64,000 nt of DNA from the NCBI GenBank assembly GCA_019694455.1, contig JAIBBY010000013.1, forward strand, positions 37,344 to 101,343. The letters run 5' to 3'. The stretch is from Pirellulales bacterium. GTDB lineage: Bacteria; Planctomycetota; Planctomycetia; Pirellulales; JAEUIK01. Within the stretch, counting starts at the first letter, position 1. Every line of letters begins with the position of its first letter. Of the stretch, positions 16,843 through 26,707 are shown piece by piece. The position numbers were made by a program, and so were the translations under genes. The notes under the pieces are model-generated. The model did no database searches. It was not told the origin of the DNA and saw nothing but the letters and a program-made list of their open reading frames with translations.

Positions 16843-18249
16843 ATGCAAGGACGCTGGTTCCACAGAATCGCCGCCGCGGCGGCGCTATTTACGCTGACGT
16901 GCATTGGTGGCAGCGATTGCCGAGCGCAAGGCGCCTCGCAGCGCGCCGCGGCGCACAACGCGCCGCGCGCTTATCCTGGGCGGCGAGCAACCTTTGAGCG
17001 GCCAGCGACGGTCGAGCAGCGGCCATCCGCTCTGATGCGAGTTTCCGCAGGCTGGAAGGACGCTTTGGAAGGGGCCTCGGCGCTACTGCGTCCTGGCAAT
17101 GGCGGGGGGCAAACCGCACTGGAATTTTGGGCGACCGAGCGTGAAGGACTTGGCCCCGCAGATGGGACGAAAGGTCCACTCGCCGCGCCGGCGGACCTAT
17201 CGACCCAGCGCGACGCGTTGGGGCGAAAGTTCAGCGTGGCGCATTGGAACGGCGGCGACGAAGGACTGGCCGAATTACGCCGAATTCCACGCTTGCGATG
17301 GCTCGAATTGGGACTGACCAACGTCACCGACGTCGGACTGGAGCAACTTGCCGGGCTGAACGAACTGGAAGTCCTCAAACTCCAGCAAACGCGAATCGGC
17401 GACGCCGGCCTGCTGTCGCTGCTCAAGTTGCCTGGTCTCACGGCGCTAACGCTGCACGACACTCGGGTAACGGCCGAAGGCATGAACGCGCTGGCGCGAC
17501 TATCCGATTTGCGATATCTGAACGTGTCTTGGACCACGATCGGAAACGAGGGGCTGGCAAGGCTCTCCGCGCTGCCGCATCTTGAGGTGCTGCACGCCAG
17601 CGACGCCGGCCTGACTGACGAAGGACTTGCAGCCTTGTCGTCACTGCGCGAGTTACAGAATCTGCGACTTGGTTACAACGCGATCAGCGATGCCGGCCTT
17701 GGGGCGCTTGCCTCACTGAAGGAACTGAACGAGTTGCAAATCGAGCAGACCGATCTGAGCGATGCCGGCATGGCGCAACTGGCTCGTTTGCCGAGGTTGG
17801 CGGGCCTCAAGATCTCCGATACGCAAGTGACCGATGCTGGCGTCGAAATCCTCTGCCGCATGCCGCTGCTCGATCGGCTAGACCTGACGAATTTGCGTGT
17901 GACCGATGCCGGAGCGGCCCGATTGGCGACCTGTCGACGGCTGGCATGGCTGGTGCTCGATGGCACCGATGTGACGGATGAAAGCATGGAATATCTAGCC
18001 CGTGCGCCACAACTCATGGCATTGAGTCTGCGCGGCACAAGAATTAGCGACGCAGGCGTGCGACAAATCGCGCGGATGCCAAGGTTGTCGCGGTTGTCGC
18101 TCAAGGAAACCGAGATCACCGACGCCGCGCTCGGCGAACTGGCAAATGTTCGCCACCTGGCGGTGCTTGATCTACGCGGCACGCATACCACACCCGAGGC
18201 AGTCGGGCGGTTGGCGTCGGCCCGGCCTGAAATGGAGATTATGCGGTGA
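16843..18249 (+). CDS. Exported leucine-rich-repeat protein
   Basis: A 468-residue protein with a signal-like N-terminus (MQGRWFHRIAAAAALFTLTCIGG) and a low-complexity linker. From about residue 135 to the end it consists of roughly 13 LRRs of about 24 residues with the consensus L-x-x-L-x-x-L-x-L-x-x-T-x-I-T-D-A-G, the cysteine-containing/SDS22-like planctomycete type. LRRs bind proteins; the partner is unknown. Its TGA overlaps the GTG start of the following PQQ-propeller gene (18246-18249), so the two are translationally coupled and may act in one complex. The LRR call is secure, the role is not. Confidence 0.85.
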   Translation: MQGRWFHRIAAAAALFTLTCIGGSDCRAQGASQRAAAHNAPRAYPGRRATFERPATVEQRPSALMRVSAGWKDALEGASALLRPGNGGGQTALEFWATEREGLGPADGTKGPLAAPADLSTQRDALGRKFSVAHWNGGDEGLAELRRIPRLRWLELGLTNVTDVGLEQLAGLNELEVLKLQQTRIGDAGLLSLLKLPGLTALTLHDTRVTAEGMNALARLSDLRYLNVSWTTIGNEGLARLSALPHLEVLHASDAGLTDEGLAALSSLRELQNLRLGYNAISDAGLGALASLKELNELQIEQTDLSDAGMAQLARLPRLAGLKISDTQVTDAGVEILCRMPLLDRLDLTNLRVTDAGAARLATCRRLAWLVLDGTDVTDESMEYLARAPQLMALSLRGTRISDAGVRQIARMPRLSRLSLKETEITDAALGELANVRHLAVLDLRGTHTTPEAVGRLASARPEMEIMR

Positions 18250-19604
18250 AGACGACTTCGCGAATGCGATCGATTGCGGCGCCTGTGTTTTGCTGGCTCT
18301 GCGCGGCGGCCGTTGGTTGGCCAGCGCCAGCAGTGGCGGATGATTGGACTCAATTTCGCGGACCGGATGGGCAAGGACATTCCGCCGGGCCGCAAGCGCC
18401 GGTGCAGTGGAGCGAATCGCAAAACATTGCCTGGCGGGCCGAAATTGCCGGTCTCGGCTGGTCGTCGCCCGTGGTCTCGCGCGGGATGGTGTGGATCACT
18501 ACGGCGATTGAAGACGAGGGTTCGTTGCGGGCGATCGCGCTCGATGCGCGAAACGGCGAACTTTTGCGCGACGTGGAGGTGTTTCACAAGCCCGACCTGG
18601 GGCGGATCAACGCCAAGAACAGCCATGCCTCGCCGACGCCGGTGATCGACGGCGATCAGGTGTACGTTCATTTTGGGGCGCAAGGCACGGCGTGCCTCAA
18701 CCGGTCGGGCGAAGTGGTTTGGCGCACGCAACTCAACTACGACCAGCATCACGGTCCCGGCGGATCGCCGATCGTGTGGCGCGATTTGCTGATTCTGAAT
18801 TGCGACGGACTCGATACACAGGCCGTAGTGGCGCTAGACAAGCGCACCGGTCGCGAGGTGTGGCGTTCACCGCGACAAGGCAAGAACGCTTATTCCACGC
18901 CCCTTGCGGTGCGCTGGGAGGCAGGCGAGCAGATCATCTCCAGCGGTGGCGACGGTGTTTTTGCCTATGACCCTCGGACGGGCGCTGAACTGTGGCGCTG
19001 CCGATACGAGGGACATTCGGTCATCCCGCGTCCCGTATTCGCCGATGGCCTGGTCCATATCTGTTCGGGCTACTGGAATCCAACATTGTATTCCATCCGC
19101 ATCGACGGCGCTGGCGACGTGACCGACACACACGTGGCGAGCACCTTTCGGCGCGGCGTGCCCTTCACGCCTTCGCCGCTGCTATTCGACGACATGCTTT
19201 TGCTGGTGAGCGACCGCGGCATTGCCACCTGCATTCAGGCGAAAACTGGCCGCGAGGTGTGGCGACATCGCCTGATGGGGGAATACTCGGCATCGCCGAT
19301 CCAAGTTGCTGGACGGATTTATCTGTTGAACGAAGAGGGAACAACGACGGTGCTGGCCGCTGGCCCCAAGTATCAAGAACTCGCTGTCAGCGACTTGGAA
19401 GGACGTTCGTTGGCTTCCCCAGCGGTGGCGGAGGGGGCCATTTATCTACGCACCGATCAGGCGGTGTACTGCATCCGCGACGCGCAGGCCGCGGGGCCCA
19501 ACGTGGCGCAGCAGCAACGTTCCGCGCGGCAAGAATCGGGCGTGCGCCGTGTTCAGGCGCTGGCGCCAGTCGGTCAGCGACGAGTTCCCGCCACCAAGCG
19601 CTAG
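18246..19604 (+). CDS. PQQ-like beta-propeller repeat protein, exported
   Basis: A 452-residue protein with GTG start at 18246, overlapping the LRR stop by four bases. The signal peptide (MKTTSRMRSIAAPVFCWLCAA) is cut near VADDW. The mature protein has WD40/PQQ-type blades: WTQFRGPDGQGHS, SPVVSRGMVWITT, VVALDKRTGREVWRS, GVFAYDPRTGAELWRC and CIQAKTGREVWRH, typical of the outer-membrane-assembly/PQQ-like propeller group that is very common in planctomycetes. The classic quinoprotein dehydrogenase residues are not evident, so it is more likely a binding scaffold than an enzyme. It is coupled with the LRR protein. Confidence 0.88.
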   Translation: MKTTSRMRSIAAPVFCWLCAAAVGWPAPAVADDWTQFRGPDGQGHSAGPQAPVQWSESQNIAWRAEIAGLGWSSPVVSRGMVWITTAIEDEGSLRAIALDARNGELLRDVEVFHKPDLGRINAKNSHASPTPVIDGDQVYVHFGAQGTACLNRSGEVVWRTQLNYDQHHGPGGSPIVWRDLLILNCDGLDTQAVVALDKRTGREVWRSPRQGKNAYSTPLAVRWEAGEQIISSGGDGVFAYDPRTGAELWRCRYEGHSVIPRPVFADGLVHICSGYWNPTLYSIRIDGAGDVTDTHVASTFRRGVPFTPSPLLFDDMLLLVSDRGIATCIQAKTGREVWRHRLMGEYSASPIQVAGRIYLLNEEGTTTVLAAGPKYQELAVSDLEGRSLASPAVAEGAIYLRTDQAVYCIRDAQAAGPNVAQQQRSARQESGVRRVQALAPVGQRRVPATKR

Positions 19605-19698
19605 TTTAGCTGGCGACCAATTCCCGATCTGCGCCGAACGGACGCAACAAGAATCGCCCTTGCTACGTATTCTGCTGAACTAGAAATGAACGCACTCA

Positions 19699-19742
19699 CG
19701 CACCAAGCGATCCTTCGAACCGCGGCGCAACTTCTTGGTGCG
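19699..19742. terminator. Possible shared terminator between convergent genes
   Basis: CGCACCAAG (19699-19707) and CTTGGTGCG (19734-19742) are perfect 9-bp arms with a 26-base loop, lying between the ends of two convergent genes (19604 plus, 19782 minus). No strong T-run follows. The position supports a bidirectional terminator, but the large loop weakens the case. Confidence 0.4.
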
Positions 19743-19781
19743 CCCACTATTGCCTGACACCGCTGCTAAATACCACTGTTC

Positions 19782-21017
19782 TTAGCGGCGTTCCGGATGA
19801 TTCTGCCGCACCGGCGAGGGCGCGAGATGCTTGGGCCGGGGGATCGAGTGGCCGCCGGCGGGTCGGGCAGCGCCGAAGAAATCGGCGATGGCGACGACCA
19901 CCGCGTCCTGCTCGACCGATTGCAACTCGGGAAAGATTGGCAGCGCCAAAGTCTCGCGAGCGGCGCGCTCGGTTTCTGGTAGCGGCCCGGTCGTTGCTTG
20001 CAGGCTGGCGAAGCAGGCCTGCTGATGCAGCGGCAACGGATAATAGATTTCCGTGCCGATCTTGCGATCGGTCAGGTGCTTGCGGAGCGCGTCGCGTTTG
20101 CCACCCGCCACGCGAACCACATATTGATTCCAAACGTGACGCCGTGCCGGCGCGACTGTGGGGAGTGAGAGAAATCGCTCTAGACCGTGAGCCGTGAACA
20201 GTTGCTCATAACGACGGGCGTTCCCGGCGCGCAATTCGGTCCAGGCATCGAGATGTGGCAGCTTGACGTTGAGCACCGCCGCCTGCAGCGAATCGAGGCG
20301 GCTGTTGATGCCAACTACTTGATGGTAATAGCGCGGCTCCATGCCATGCCCCCGAAGTAGACGCAGTTTGGCCGCCAGGATTTCGTCGTTGGTGGTCAGC
20401 ATGCCGCCGTCGCCGGCGCCGCCGAGATTCTTGGTGGGATAGAAGCTGAAGCAACTCATGTGCCCCATCGATCCCGCACGTCGGCCTTGATACTCGGCGC
20501 CGATGGCCTGGGCGGCGTCCTCAATGACAGTGAGGCCATAGTTGCGCCCCGCAGCTAAAATGGCGTCCATATCGGCGCATTGACCAAACAAGTGGACCGG
20601 AATGATCGCTTTGGCGCGTGGCGTGACGGCGGCGGCTACGCACTGGGGATCGATGTTGTAGGTATCGGGGTCAATATCGACAAAGACAGGCCGCGCGCCC
20701 AAGCGCCAGACGGCGCTGGCGGTGGCGAAGAAGGTGTAACTGGGCACCAGCACGTCGTCACCAGGGCCGATGTCGCAGGCCATTAGCGCCAAGAGCAAGG
20801 CGTCGCTGCCCGAGGCGCAAGCCACGCCATATCGGGCCTGCGAATAGGAGGCCACCTGCTCTTCGAGTTGCTGGCATTCGGGTCCAAAGATAAAGCGAGT
20901 GGAATCGCAGACTTGCATCACGGCCGCCCGAATCTCGTCGCGCAGCGCGGTGTGTTGACGTTGCAGATCGAACAAAGGCACCGCTGCTGAACCGGCCGAC
21001 GAATGCTGCGAATTCAT
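19782..21017 (-). CDS. DegT/DnrJ/EryC1/StrS-family sugar aminotransferase
   Basis: A 411-residue PLP-dependent aminotransferase of the nucleotide-sugar type. Landmarks: CASGSDALLLALMACDIGPGDDV, PSYTFFATASAVWRLGARPVFVDID, VIEDAAQAIGAEYQG, and the PLP Lys in SFYPTKNLGGAGDGG. MEPRYYHQVVGINSRLDSLQAA and KIGTEIYYPLPLHQQACF follow in the C-terminal half. It would transfer an amino group from glutamate to a keto-sugar nucleotide for polysaccharide or lipopolysaccharide building. No other sugar-nucleotide gene is adjacent; the RmlD-like gene is 9 kb away. The final 30 residues are a variable tail. Start ATG 21017 fits the family N-terminus (VPLFDLQRQH). Confidence 0.9.
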   Translation of the reverse strand: MNSQHSSAGSAAVPLFDLQRQHTALRDEIRAAVMQVCDSTRFIFGPECQQLEEQVASYSQARYGVACASGSDALLLALMACDIGPGDDVLVPSYTFFATASAVWRLGARPVFVDIDPDTYNIDPQCVAAAVTPRAKAIIPVHLFGQCADMDAILAAGRNYGLTVIEDAAQAIGAEYQGRRAGSMGHMSCFSFYPTKNLGGAGDGGMLTTNDEILAAKLRLLRGHGMEPRYYHQVVGINSRLDSLQAAVLNVKLPHLDAWTELRAGNARRYEQLFTAHGLERFLSLPTVAPARRHVWNQYVVRVAGGKRDALRKHLTDRKIGTEIYYPLPLHQQACFASLQATTGPLPETERAARETLALPIFPELQSVEQDAVVVAIADFFGAARPAGGHSIPRPKHLAPSPVRQNHPERR

Positions 21018-21269
21018 GACTATTCCCTTAGTCTTGGATGGCGCGTGGACCCATCAAGTCCTGACGCCGATATCGGTCGCGAACATTAGGTCGCACGTCC
21101 TTTTGCGTCAATATGGGCTGAGGCCACCGTAATTCGGCGAAAATAGGAAGTTCAGCCAAGCGGATTTATGCCGGATCGCTGACAATTGCCGGCAGCGATT
21201 CGGCCTCTTAGACTCGAATGGTTCGCAGTTTCCTGATAGCACACTGTCTTTGCCTCATTTTTGCTAGCA

Positions 21270-24200
21270 ATGAGATTTTGCCTGCCACTTCTCGCTTGCT
21301 TCTTGCTAGCCGGCTGCGACGAAGCCGAAGAGCAAACATTGCTTGCGAGCGCGAAGCCCATAGCGGCTCAAGCCGAGCCGGACGCGACCCGCGCGCCGAC
21401 TGCCAGCAAGCAGATCGCCGATTTCACCTTGCTTGGTCCCGACGGCAAGAAGTGGTCACTCGCCGATGTGAGCGATCGCAGACTGGTCGCCGTCGTATTC
21501 GTGGGAACCGAATGCCCTTTGGTCGGGTTGTACATGCCGCGATTGAAGCGTCTGGCGGAGGAGTTCGCGCCGCAAGGAGTGGCGCTGATCGGTGTGGATT
21601 CGAACCAACAAGACACGCCGGAAGACATAGCCGAGTTCGTCTCCGCGCATGCGCCGCCGTTTCCCATCTTGCGCGACGCCGGGAACTTGGTCGCCGATCA
21701 GCTAGGCGCCAAGCGCACTCCCGAAGTGTTCCTACTCGATGATGCCCGCCGCGTTTGCTACTCGGGGCGCATTGACGACCAGTTTGGCATCGAACGCGGC
21801 GTGAACTTTCAGCGGCCCAGCCCTAATCGCCAAGATCTGCGGATCGCGGTTCAGGAAGCGCTTACCGGCAAGGTAGTCAGCGCGCCGCGTTCCGAACCAT
21901 CGGGCTGCATCATTGGCCGGATCACCGCGGCCGAGGAGGAGGGCGAGACGACATGGTCGAAGCACATTGCGCGCATCTTTCAGCGCCGCTGCCAGGAATG
22001 TCACCGGCCCAATCAGATCGGGCCATTTCCATTGTTGACCTACGAAGACACACTGGGCTGGGGGGGAATGATTCGCGAAGTCGTGAATCAGAATCGCATG
22101 CCGCCCTGGCACGCCAGCCCGAAATACGGCGAGTTCGTGAACGATGTTCGCCTGACAGAAACGGAAAAGAAGCAAATCAACGACTGGGTGGCCGCTAGTT
22201 GCCCCGAGGGTGATCCGAGCGAGGCGCCGCCTCCGGTGGACTTTCCCGAGGGCTGGCAAATGACCGATCCAGACCAAGTGGTCTACATTCGAGAAGAGCC
22301 ATTCGAGATCCCCTCCGAAGGTTACCTGGACTATCAATACTTTGTCGTCAACCCGGGCTGGACTGAGGACAAATGGATTGTGGCCACCGAAGCGCGGCCG
22401 AACGCCCGCCGCGTGGTGCATCACATGGCGGTCTTTTTAAAGCCGCCCGGCGACTTCTTTAGTCTGCGGACGCAAGGCAAGGTGACCGAGATCGGCGGCT
22501 ACGTGCCTGGCGCGCATATATCGGGATTCTTGGCGGCGGATGAGCAGGCGGCAGAGGCAGAGCAACCGTCCGTAGGGCACAGCGAGGCTAATGAACAGCC
22601 AGAAGACGAAGCGGCGATCCTGGCGCCCGCTGGCTGGGAATTGGTGTTCGAAATGCACTACACTCCGGGCGGCGTAAAGCAGCACGATCGCAGCGGCATC
22701 GCGCTACGGTTTGCCGCGGACAAACCGGCGGAATCAAAATCACGACGGCGCTGGGGCAACGCCCTGGCGACCAACACCGAGTTCGCGATTCCGGCAGCCG
22801 CATCGGACTGGCCAATCGAAGCCTGGCACACTGTGGAGCAAGACAGCGAAATGCAGTGGCTCAATGCCCACATGCATTTGCGCGGCAAGAGCTTTCGGTT
22901 CGAGGCGCATTATCCCAATGGCGAGCGTGAGATTCTGCTCGACATTCCGCGCTACGATTTCGATTGGCAAACGATCTACATTTTCAAGCAACCGAAGCGA
23001 ATGCCGCTCGGCACGCGGTTGCATTGCCTGGCGACGTTCGACAACTCGACCGAGAATCTGCGCAATCCAGACGCGGAAAAAATTGTGACCTATGGCCATC
23101 AGACTTGGGACGAAATGATGGCTGGCACGCTGGGCATGATTCGCGACGCAACACCAGCAGAACTGGGGGAAACGCCCACTGCGGATGGCGCCGCGGTCGA
23201 TATTCTGGCCAACTACACCAAGATCGAACAGGTGGCGCCCGAGAAGCGTCACTACTATTACTACCAGCGCGCGCTTTATCGCAAGCTCAAGGGAGACTTG
23301 CCTGGGGCGCTTGCCGATTTCGACGCCGCGATCCAAGAGAACGGCGTTTTTGTGGACGCCTATTATGAACGGGCGATCGCGCGCCGCGACCTGGGCAACC
23401 TCGCGGGCGCCATGGCCGATCTGCAACTGACGCTGTCGCTGCGTCCGAGCCATTCCGCCGCGCTGACCGAGCGCGGTAGAGTTCAAGCCGCGCAGAATCG
23501 GCCACGCGAAGCGCTTGCCGATTTTAGCGCCGCGATTGCTGCTGACCCTCGCAATGCCTGGGGCTACTACTGGCGGAGCGGCTTGCGGCGCGCCCTGCGC
23601 GACGAGGCGGGAGCCCTTGCCGATCTGGATTATTTGATCGACGAGATAAGTCCCGGATTCATTCCCGCGCGGTGGGAGCGGGCCAAAGTGCTATTGGCTC
23701 TCGATCGCCCCGCTGAGGCTGAGCGGGAGTTCGAATGGTGCATTGAACGCGAGCCCACTCGGCGAGTTGAAGCGGTGCGTCGACTCGGCCCCTATTATGT
23801 TCGCATGCAAGCTTACGACTCCGCCGTCAAGCAATTTCAGATGCTGATCGACGGCCCGGAGGAGCAGCACGCGCAGGGGCATTTCTTTTTGGGACTGGTT
23901 CGAATCGAACAACAGCGACCAGAAGATGGGCTCGCAGAGCTTGAAAAGGCAATCGAGTTGCACCCCGATCATGCCGCAGCGCATTTGGCCATCGCTCGAC
24001 AACAAATGAAGATGAAGCGCGATGAGGATGCGGCGCGGCACTACCGCGAGGTGATGCGGATCGAGCCAGGAAACGCCGAAGTGGCGAACGATCTGGCTTG
24101 GTTGCTGGCCACGACCACCAACGAGGTAGTGCGCGCGAGCGACGATCCGGTACGCCTAGCCGAGACGTCGCTCGCGGCAGCGAACAAAAACCCGGCCCGG

Positions 24201-24368
24201 ATGGATACGCTAGCGGCGGCGCTGGCGGCCAGTGGCCGATTCGAAGACGCGGCACGCGCCGCCCGCCAAGCGGCGGAACTTGCCCGCGCCGCCGGCAATA
24301 CGGCATTGGCGGCTCAGATCGAGCAGCGGCAGCGCCAATATGAGCAATCCGAACCCTACCGGCGCTAA
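21270..24368 (+). CDS. Lipoprotein: redoxin + cytochrome c-like + Cu-monooxygenase-like + TPR
   Basis: A 1,032-residue multidomain lipoprotein. The ATG at 21270 gives MRFCLPLLACFLLAGC, a lipobox. Residues about 45-200 form a redoxin/AhpC-TSA thioredoxin fold (FTLLGPDGKKWSLADV, FVGTECPLVGLYMPRL) with one Cys, not a CxxC. Residues about 230-310 carry a haem site, CQECHRPNQIGPFPL. Residues about 330-620 resemble the copper type II ascorbate-dependent monooxygenase region (VVHHMAVF, HYTPGGVKQHDRSG, NAHMHLRGKSFRF). From about 660 onward there are about nine TPR units. Such chains occur in planctomycetes and acidobacteria. It probably acts at the outer face of a membrane in oxidative chemistry; the substrate is unknown. 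It lies 155 bases before thrS on the same strand but is probably separate. Confidence 0.82.
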   Translation: MRFCLPLLACFLLAGCDEAEEQTLLASAKPIAAQAEPDATRAPTASKQIADFTLLGPDGKKWSLADVSDRRLVAVVFVGTECPLVGLYMPRLKRLAEEFAPQGVALIGVDSNQQDTPEDIAEFVSAHAPPFPILRDAGNLVADQLGAKRTPEVFLLDDARRVCYSGRIDDQFGIERGVNFQRPSPNRQDLRIAVQEALTGKVVSAPRSEPSGCIIGRITAAEEEGETTWSKHIARIFQRRCQECHRPNQIGPFPLLTYEDTLGWGGMIREVVNQNRMPPWHASPKYGEFVNDVRLTETEKKQINDWVAASCPEGDPSEAPPPVDFPEGWQMTDPDQVVYIREEPFEIPSEGYLDYQYFVVNPGWTEDKWIVATEARPNARRVVHHMAVFLKPPGDFFSLRTQGKVTEIGGYVPGAHISGFLAADEQAAEAEQPSVGHSEANEQPEDEAAILAPAGWELVFEMHYTPGGVKQHDRSGIALRFAADKPAESKSRRRWGNALATNTEFAIPAAASDWPIEAWHTVEQDSEMQWLNAHMHLRGKSFRFEAHYPNGEREILLDIPRYDFDWQTIYIFKQPKRMPLGTRLHCLATFDNSTENLRNPDAEKIVTYGHQTWDEMMAGTLGMIRDATPAELGETPTADGAAVDILANYTKIEQVAPEKRHYYYYQRALYRKLKGDLPGALADFDAAIQENGVFVDAYYERAIARRDLGNLAGAMADLQLTLSLRPSHSAALTERGRVQAAQNRPREALADFSAAIAADPRNAWGYYWRSGLRRALRDEAGALADLDYLIDEISPGFIPARWERAKVLLALDRPAEAEREFEWCIEREPTRRVEAVRRLGPYYVRMQAYDSAVKQFQMLIDGPEEQHAQGHFFLGLVRIEQQRPEDGLAELEKAIELHPDHAAAHLAIARQQMKMKRDEDAARHYREVMRIEPGNAEVANDLAWLLATTTNEVVRASDDPVRLAETSLAAANKNPARMDTLAAALAASGRFEDAARAARQAAELARAAGNTALAAQIEQRQRQYEQSEPYRR

Positions 24369-24523
24369 CTGTGCCGCTGCTCTTGCCGCAACGGGCAGAA
24401 ATTCCGTATCTTTGCAAAAGTCCCGCGCGTTCGGCAGATGAGCACCGGTCTTGGCGTCGGTTTGTATTCGACGCAGACGGCGGCGGCCGCTAGCTGAATC
24501 GCATCGTGCGTCTTCGAGGAGTT

Positions 24524-26533
24524 ATGCTCAGCGTCCAATTGCCCGATGGTTCGACTCGTAAATATCAACAACCCGTGCGGCCGATCGATGTAGCCGCCGA
24601 AATTGGGCCGAGGCTGGCCAAAGACACGCTGGCCGCGATGGTCGATGACCGAATCGTTGGCGCCGACAGTTGGCTGCCCGAGTCGGGCGACGTGCGGCTG
24701 CGGCTCTTGACCAAAAAGGACGCCGAATCGTTGGCTGTAATGCGGCACTCATGCGCGCATGTGATGGCGCGGGCCGTGATGCGACTCTTCCCAGGAACTC
24801 AGTTGGCGTTTGGACCGGCGATCGATCACGGGTTCTATTACGACTTTCAATTGGAGCATCCGCTCACCGAGGAGGATTTTCCGGCCATCGAGTCGGAAAT
24901 GGCCAAGATCGTCAAAGCCGATGAGCCCTTCGAGCGACTGGTGGAGCCGCGAGAAAAGGCAACGGCGCTATGTGAAGATTTGGGCCAAAGTTTGAAGGTG
25001 GAGCACATCCAGACCGGTTTGGCGAACGATTCCACTCTGTCGTTTTATCGGCAGGGGGAATTCATCGATTTGTGCCGCGGACCGCATGTGCCAAGTGCCG
25101 GACGGATCGGCGCCTACAAGCTACTATCGGTCGCCGGCGCGTATTGGAAAGGGGATTCGTCTCGACAGCAATTGCAGAGGCTGTACGCCACCGCCTGGCA
25201 CAGCAAGGAAGAGTTGCAGGCGCATCTCGAACGCTTGGAAGAAGCGAAGCGTCGCGACCATCGCGTGCTCGGCAAGCAGCTTGAGTTGTTTTCGGTCAAC
25301 CCGCTGGTGGGGTCGGGCTTGATTCTCTGGCTGCCACGCGGCGCCGTGATCCGCGGCGAGCTGGAAAACTTCGTGCGGCAAGAGCTGATCAAACGCGGCT
25401 ACGAACCGGTGTACACCCCGCATATCGGCCGCATCGAGCTGTACAAGACTTCCGGACACTTTCCGTACTACGCCGATAGCCAGTTTCGGCCGATCGTGAT
25501 GAGCGACGACGAGAGCTATTTGCTCAAGCCGATGAACTGTCCGCATCACATCATGATTTACAAATCACGGCCGCGGAGCTATCGCGATTTGCCGCTGCGG
25601 TTGGCTGAATTTGGCACGGTGTACCGTTACGAACAATCGGGCGAGCTGGGGGGCATGACGCGCGTGCGCGGTTTCACGCAAGACGACGCGCACTTGTTCT
25701 GCACCGAGGATCAGGTGGCCGACGAATTTCGCGGTTGCCTGGAAATGACTCAATTTGTGCTCAAGTGCCTGGGACTGGACGACTATCGCGTGCGACTCGG
25801 CTTTCGCGACCCGGCGAGCGACAAATACGTGGGCAGCGCCGAGGCCTGGCAGCGCGCCGAAGCGTCGCTGGAGTCGGTTTGCCGTTCGATGAATCTGCCT
25901 CATTTGGATGTCGAGCGAGGGGAGGCGGCGTTTTATGGTCCCAAGGCCGACTTCGTCGTCACCGACTGCCTGGGACGCGAATGGCAGTTGGGCACCGTGC
26001 AACTCGACTATCAGTTACCTAGCGCCGAGCGTTTCGACCTGGAGTATGTGGGCGCCGATAATACGCCGCATCGCCCGGTGATGATACATCGAGCGCCGCT
26101 CGGATCGATGGAGCGCTTTATTGGGGTGCTTATTGAGCACTACGCGGGGGCCTTCCCTCTGTGGCTGGCGCCCGAGCAGGTCCGCGTGCTGTCGGTGAGC
26201 GAGAAGTTCGAAGAGTACGCGCGCGGCGTTGAACAGCGACTGCGAATGGCCGGCCTGCGCGTGACAGGCGACTATCGCGCCGAGAAGATTGGCTCCAAGA
26301 TTCGCGATGCGCAGTTGCGGCTAGTCCCGTACATGCTGGTGATCGGCGGTCGCGAAATGGAGCAGGGCGCCGTGGCGGTGCGCGACCGAATCACCGGGGA
26401 TTTGGGGCAGCTTGGCGTCGAGGCGGCGATTGAGAAATTCCAGCAGGAAATCGCGGAAAAGACCGTGCGGCAAGTGGTAAAATCGAGTTTTACGCCGGGC
26501 CACGCGGGGGGCGAAGCCGCCGCCGAGTACTAG
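24524..26533 (+). CDS. thrS: Threonine--tRNA ligase
   Basis: A 669-residue class II aminoacyl-tRNA synthetase that charges tRNA-Thr. Domain order matches the family: N-terminal TGS domain ([26 protein letters not shown]), editing domain with [17 protein letters not shown] and the SAD region with [13 protein letters not shown] and [13 protein letters not shown], then the catalytic core with the zinc ligands ([11 protein letters not shown]ys and later His), [20 protein letters not shown] (motif 2) and [23 protein letters not shown] (motif 3), and a C-terminal anticodon-binding domain. GAGGAG just before the ATG supports 24524; it sits unusually close (two bases). The infC gene follows 174 bases downstream, the standard thrS-infC order. 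Confidence 0.96.
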   Translation: MLSVQLPDGSTRKYQQPVRPIDVAAEIGPRLAKDTLAAMVDDRIVGADSWLPESGDVRLRLLTKKDAESLAVMRHSCAHVMARAVMRLFPGTQLAFGPAIDHGFYYDFQLEHPLTEEDFPAIESEMAKIVKADEPFERLVEPREKATALCEDLGQSLKVEHIQTGLANDSTLSFYRQGEFIDLCRGPHVPSAGRIGAYKLLSVAGAYWKGDSSRQQLQRLYATAWHSKEELQAHLERLEEAKRRDHRVLGKQLELFSVNPLVGSGLILWLPRGAVIRGELENFVRQELIKRGYEPVYTPHIGRIELYKTSGHFPYYADSQFRPIVMSDDESYLLKPMNCPHHIMIYKSRPRSYRDLPLRLAEFGTVYRYEQSGELGGMTRVRGFTQDDAHLFCTEDQVADEFRGCLEMTQFVLKCLGLDDYRVRLGFRDPASDKYVGSAEAWQRAEASLESVCRSMNLPHLDVERGEAAFYGPKADFVVTDCLGREWQLGTVQLDYQLPSAERFDLEYVGADNTPHRPVMIHRAPLGSMERFIGVLIEHYAGAFPLWLAPEQVRVLSVSEKFEEYARGVEQRLRMAGLRVTGDYRAEKIGSKIRDAQLRLVPYMLVIGGREMEQGAVAVRDRITGDLGQLGVEAAIEKFQQEIAEKTVRQVVKSSFTPGHAGGEAAAEY

Positions 26534-26574
26534 GTCGCCAGCTTGGGCCCTTAGAGCAGCGTAGAGTGAAGTAG

Positions 26575-26602
26575 TTGACGCGCAAGGCATTGTGGGTAAA
26601 TA
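26575..26602 (+). promoter_or_regulatory. Possible sigma-70 promoter ahead of infC
   Basis: TTGACG (26575-26580) and TAAATA (26597-26602) with a 16-base spacer lie between thrS and infC. The -35 matches five of six consensus positions; the -10 is weak (three of six). A promoter internal to thrS-infC is known in other bacteria, but this match is only suggestive. Confidence 0.3.
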
Positions 26603-26707
26603 TTTCGCGTTGAACTGCACGTCGCTGGGACGTCGAACGGACAGGTTCCGCAAACAATGCGGAACGCCCGTTTCGACCCATCAGAAGTCTCTTGGAGGAA
26701 CGCAGCA

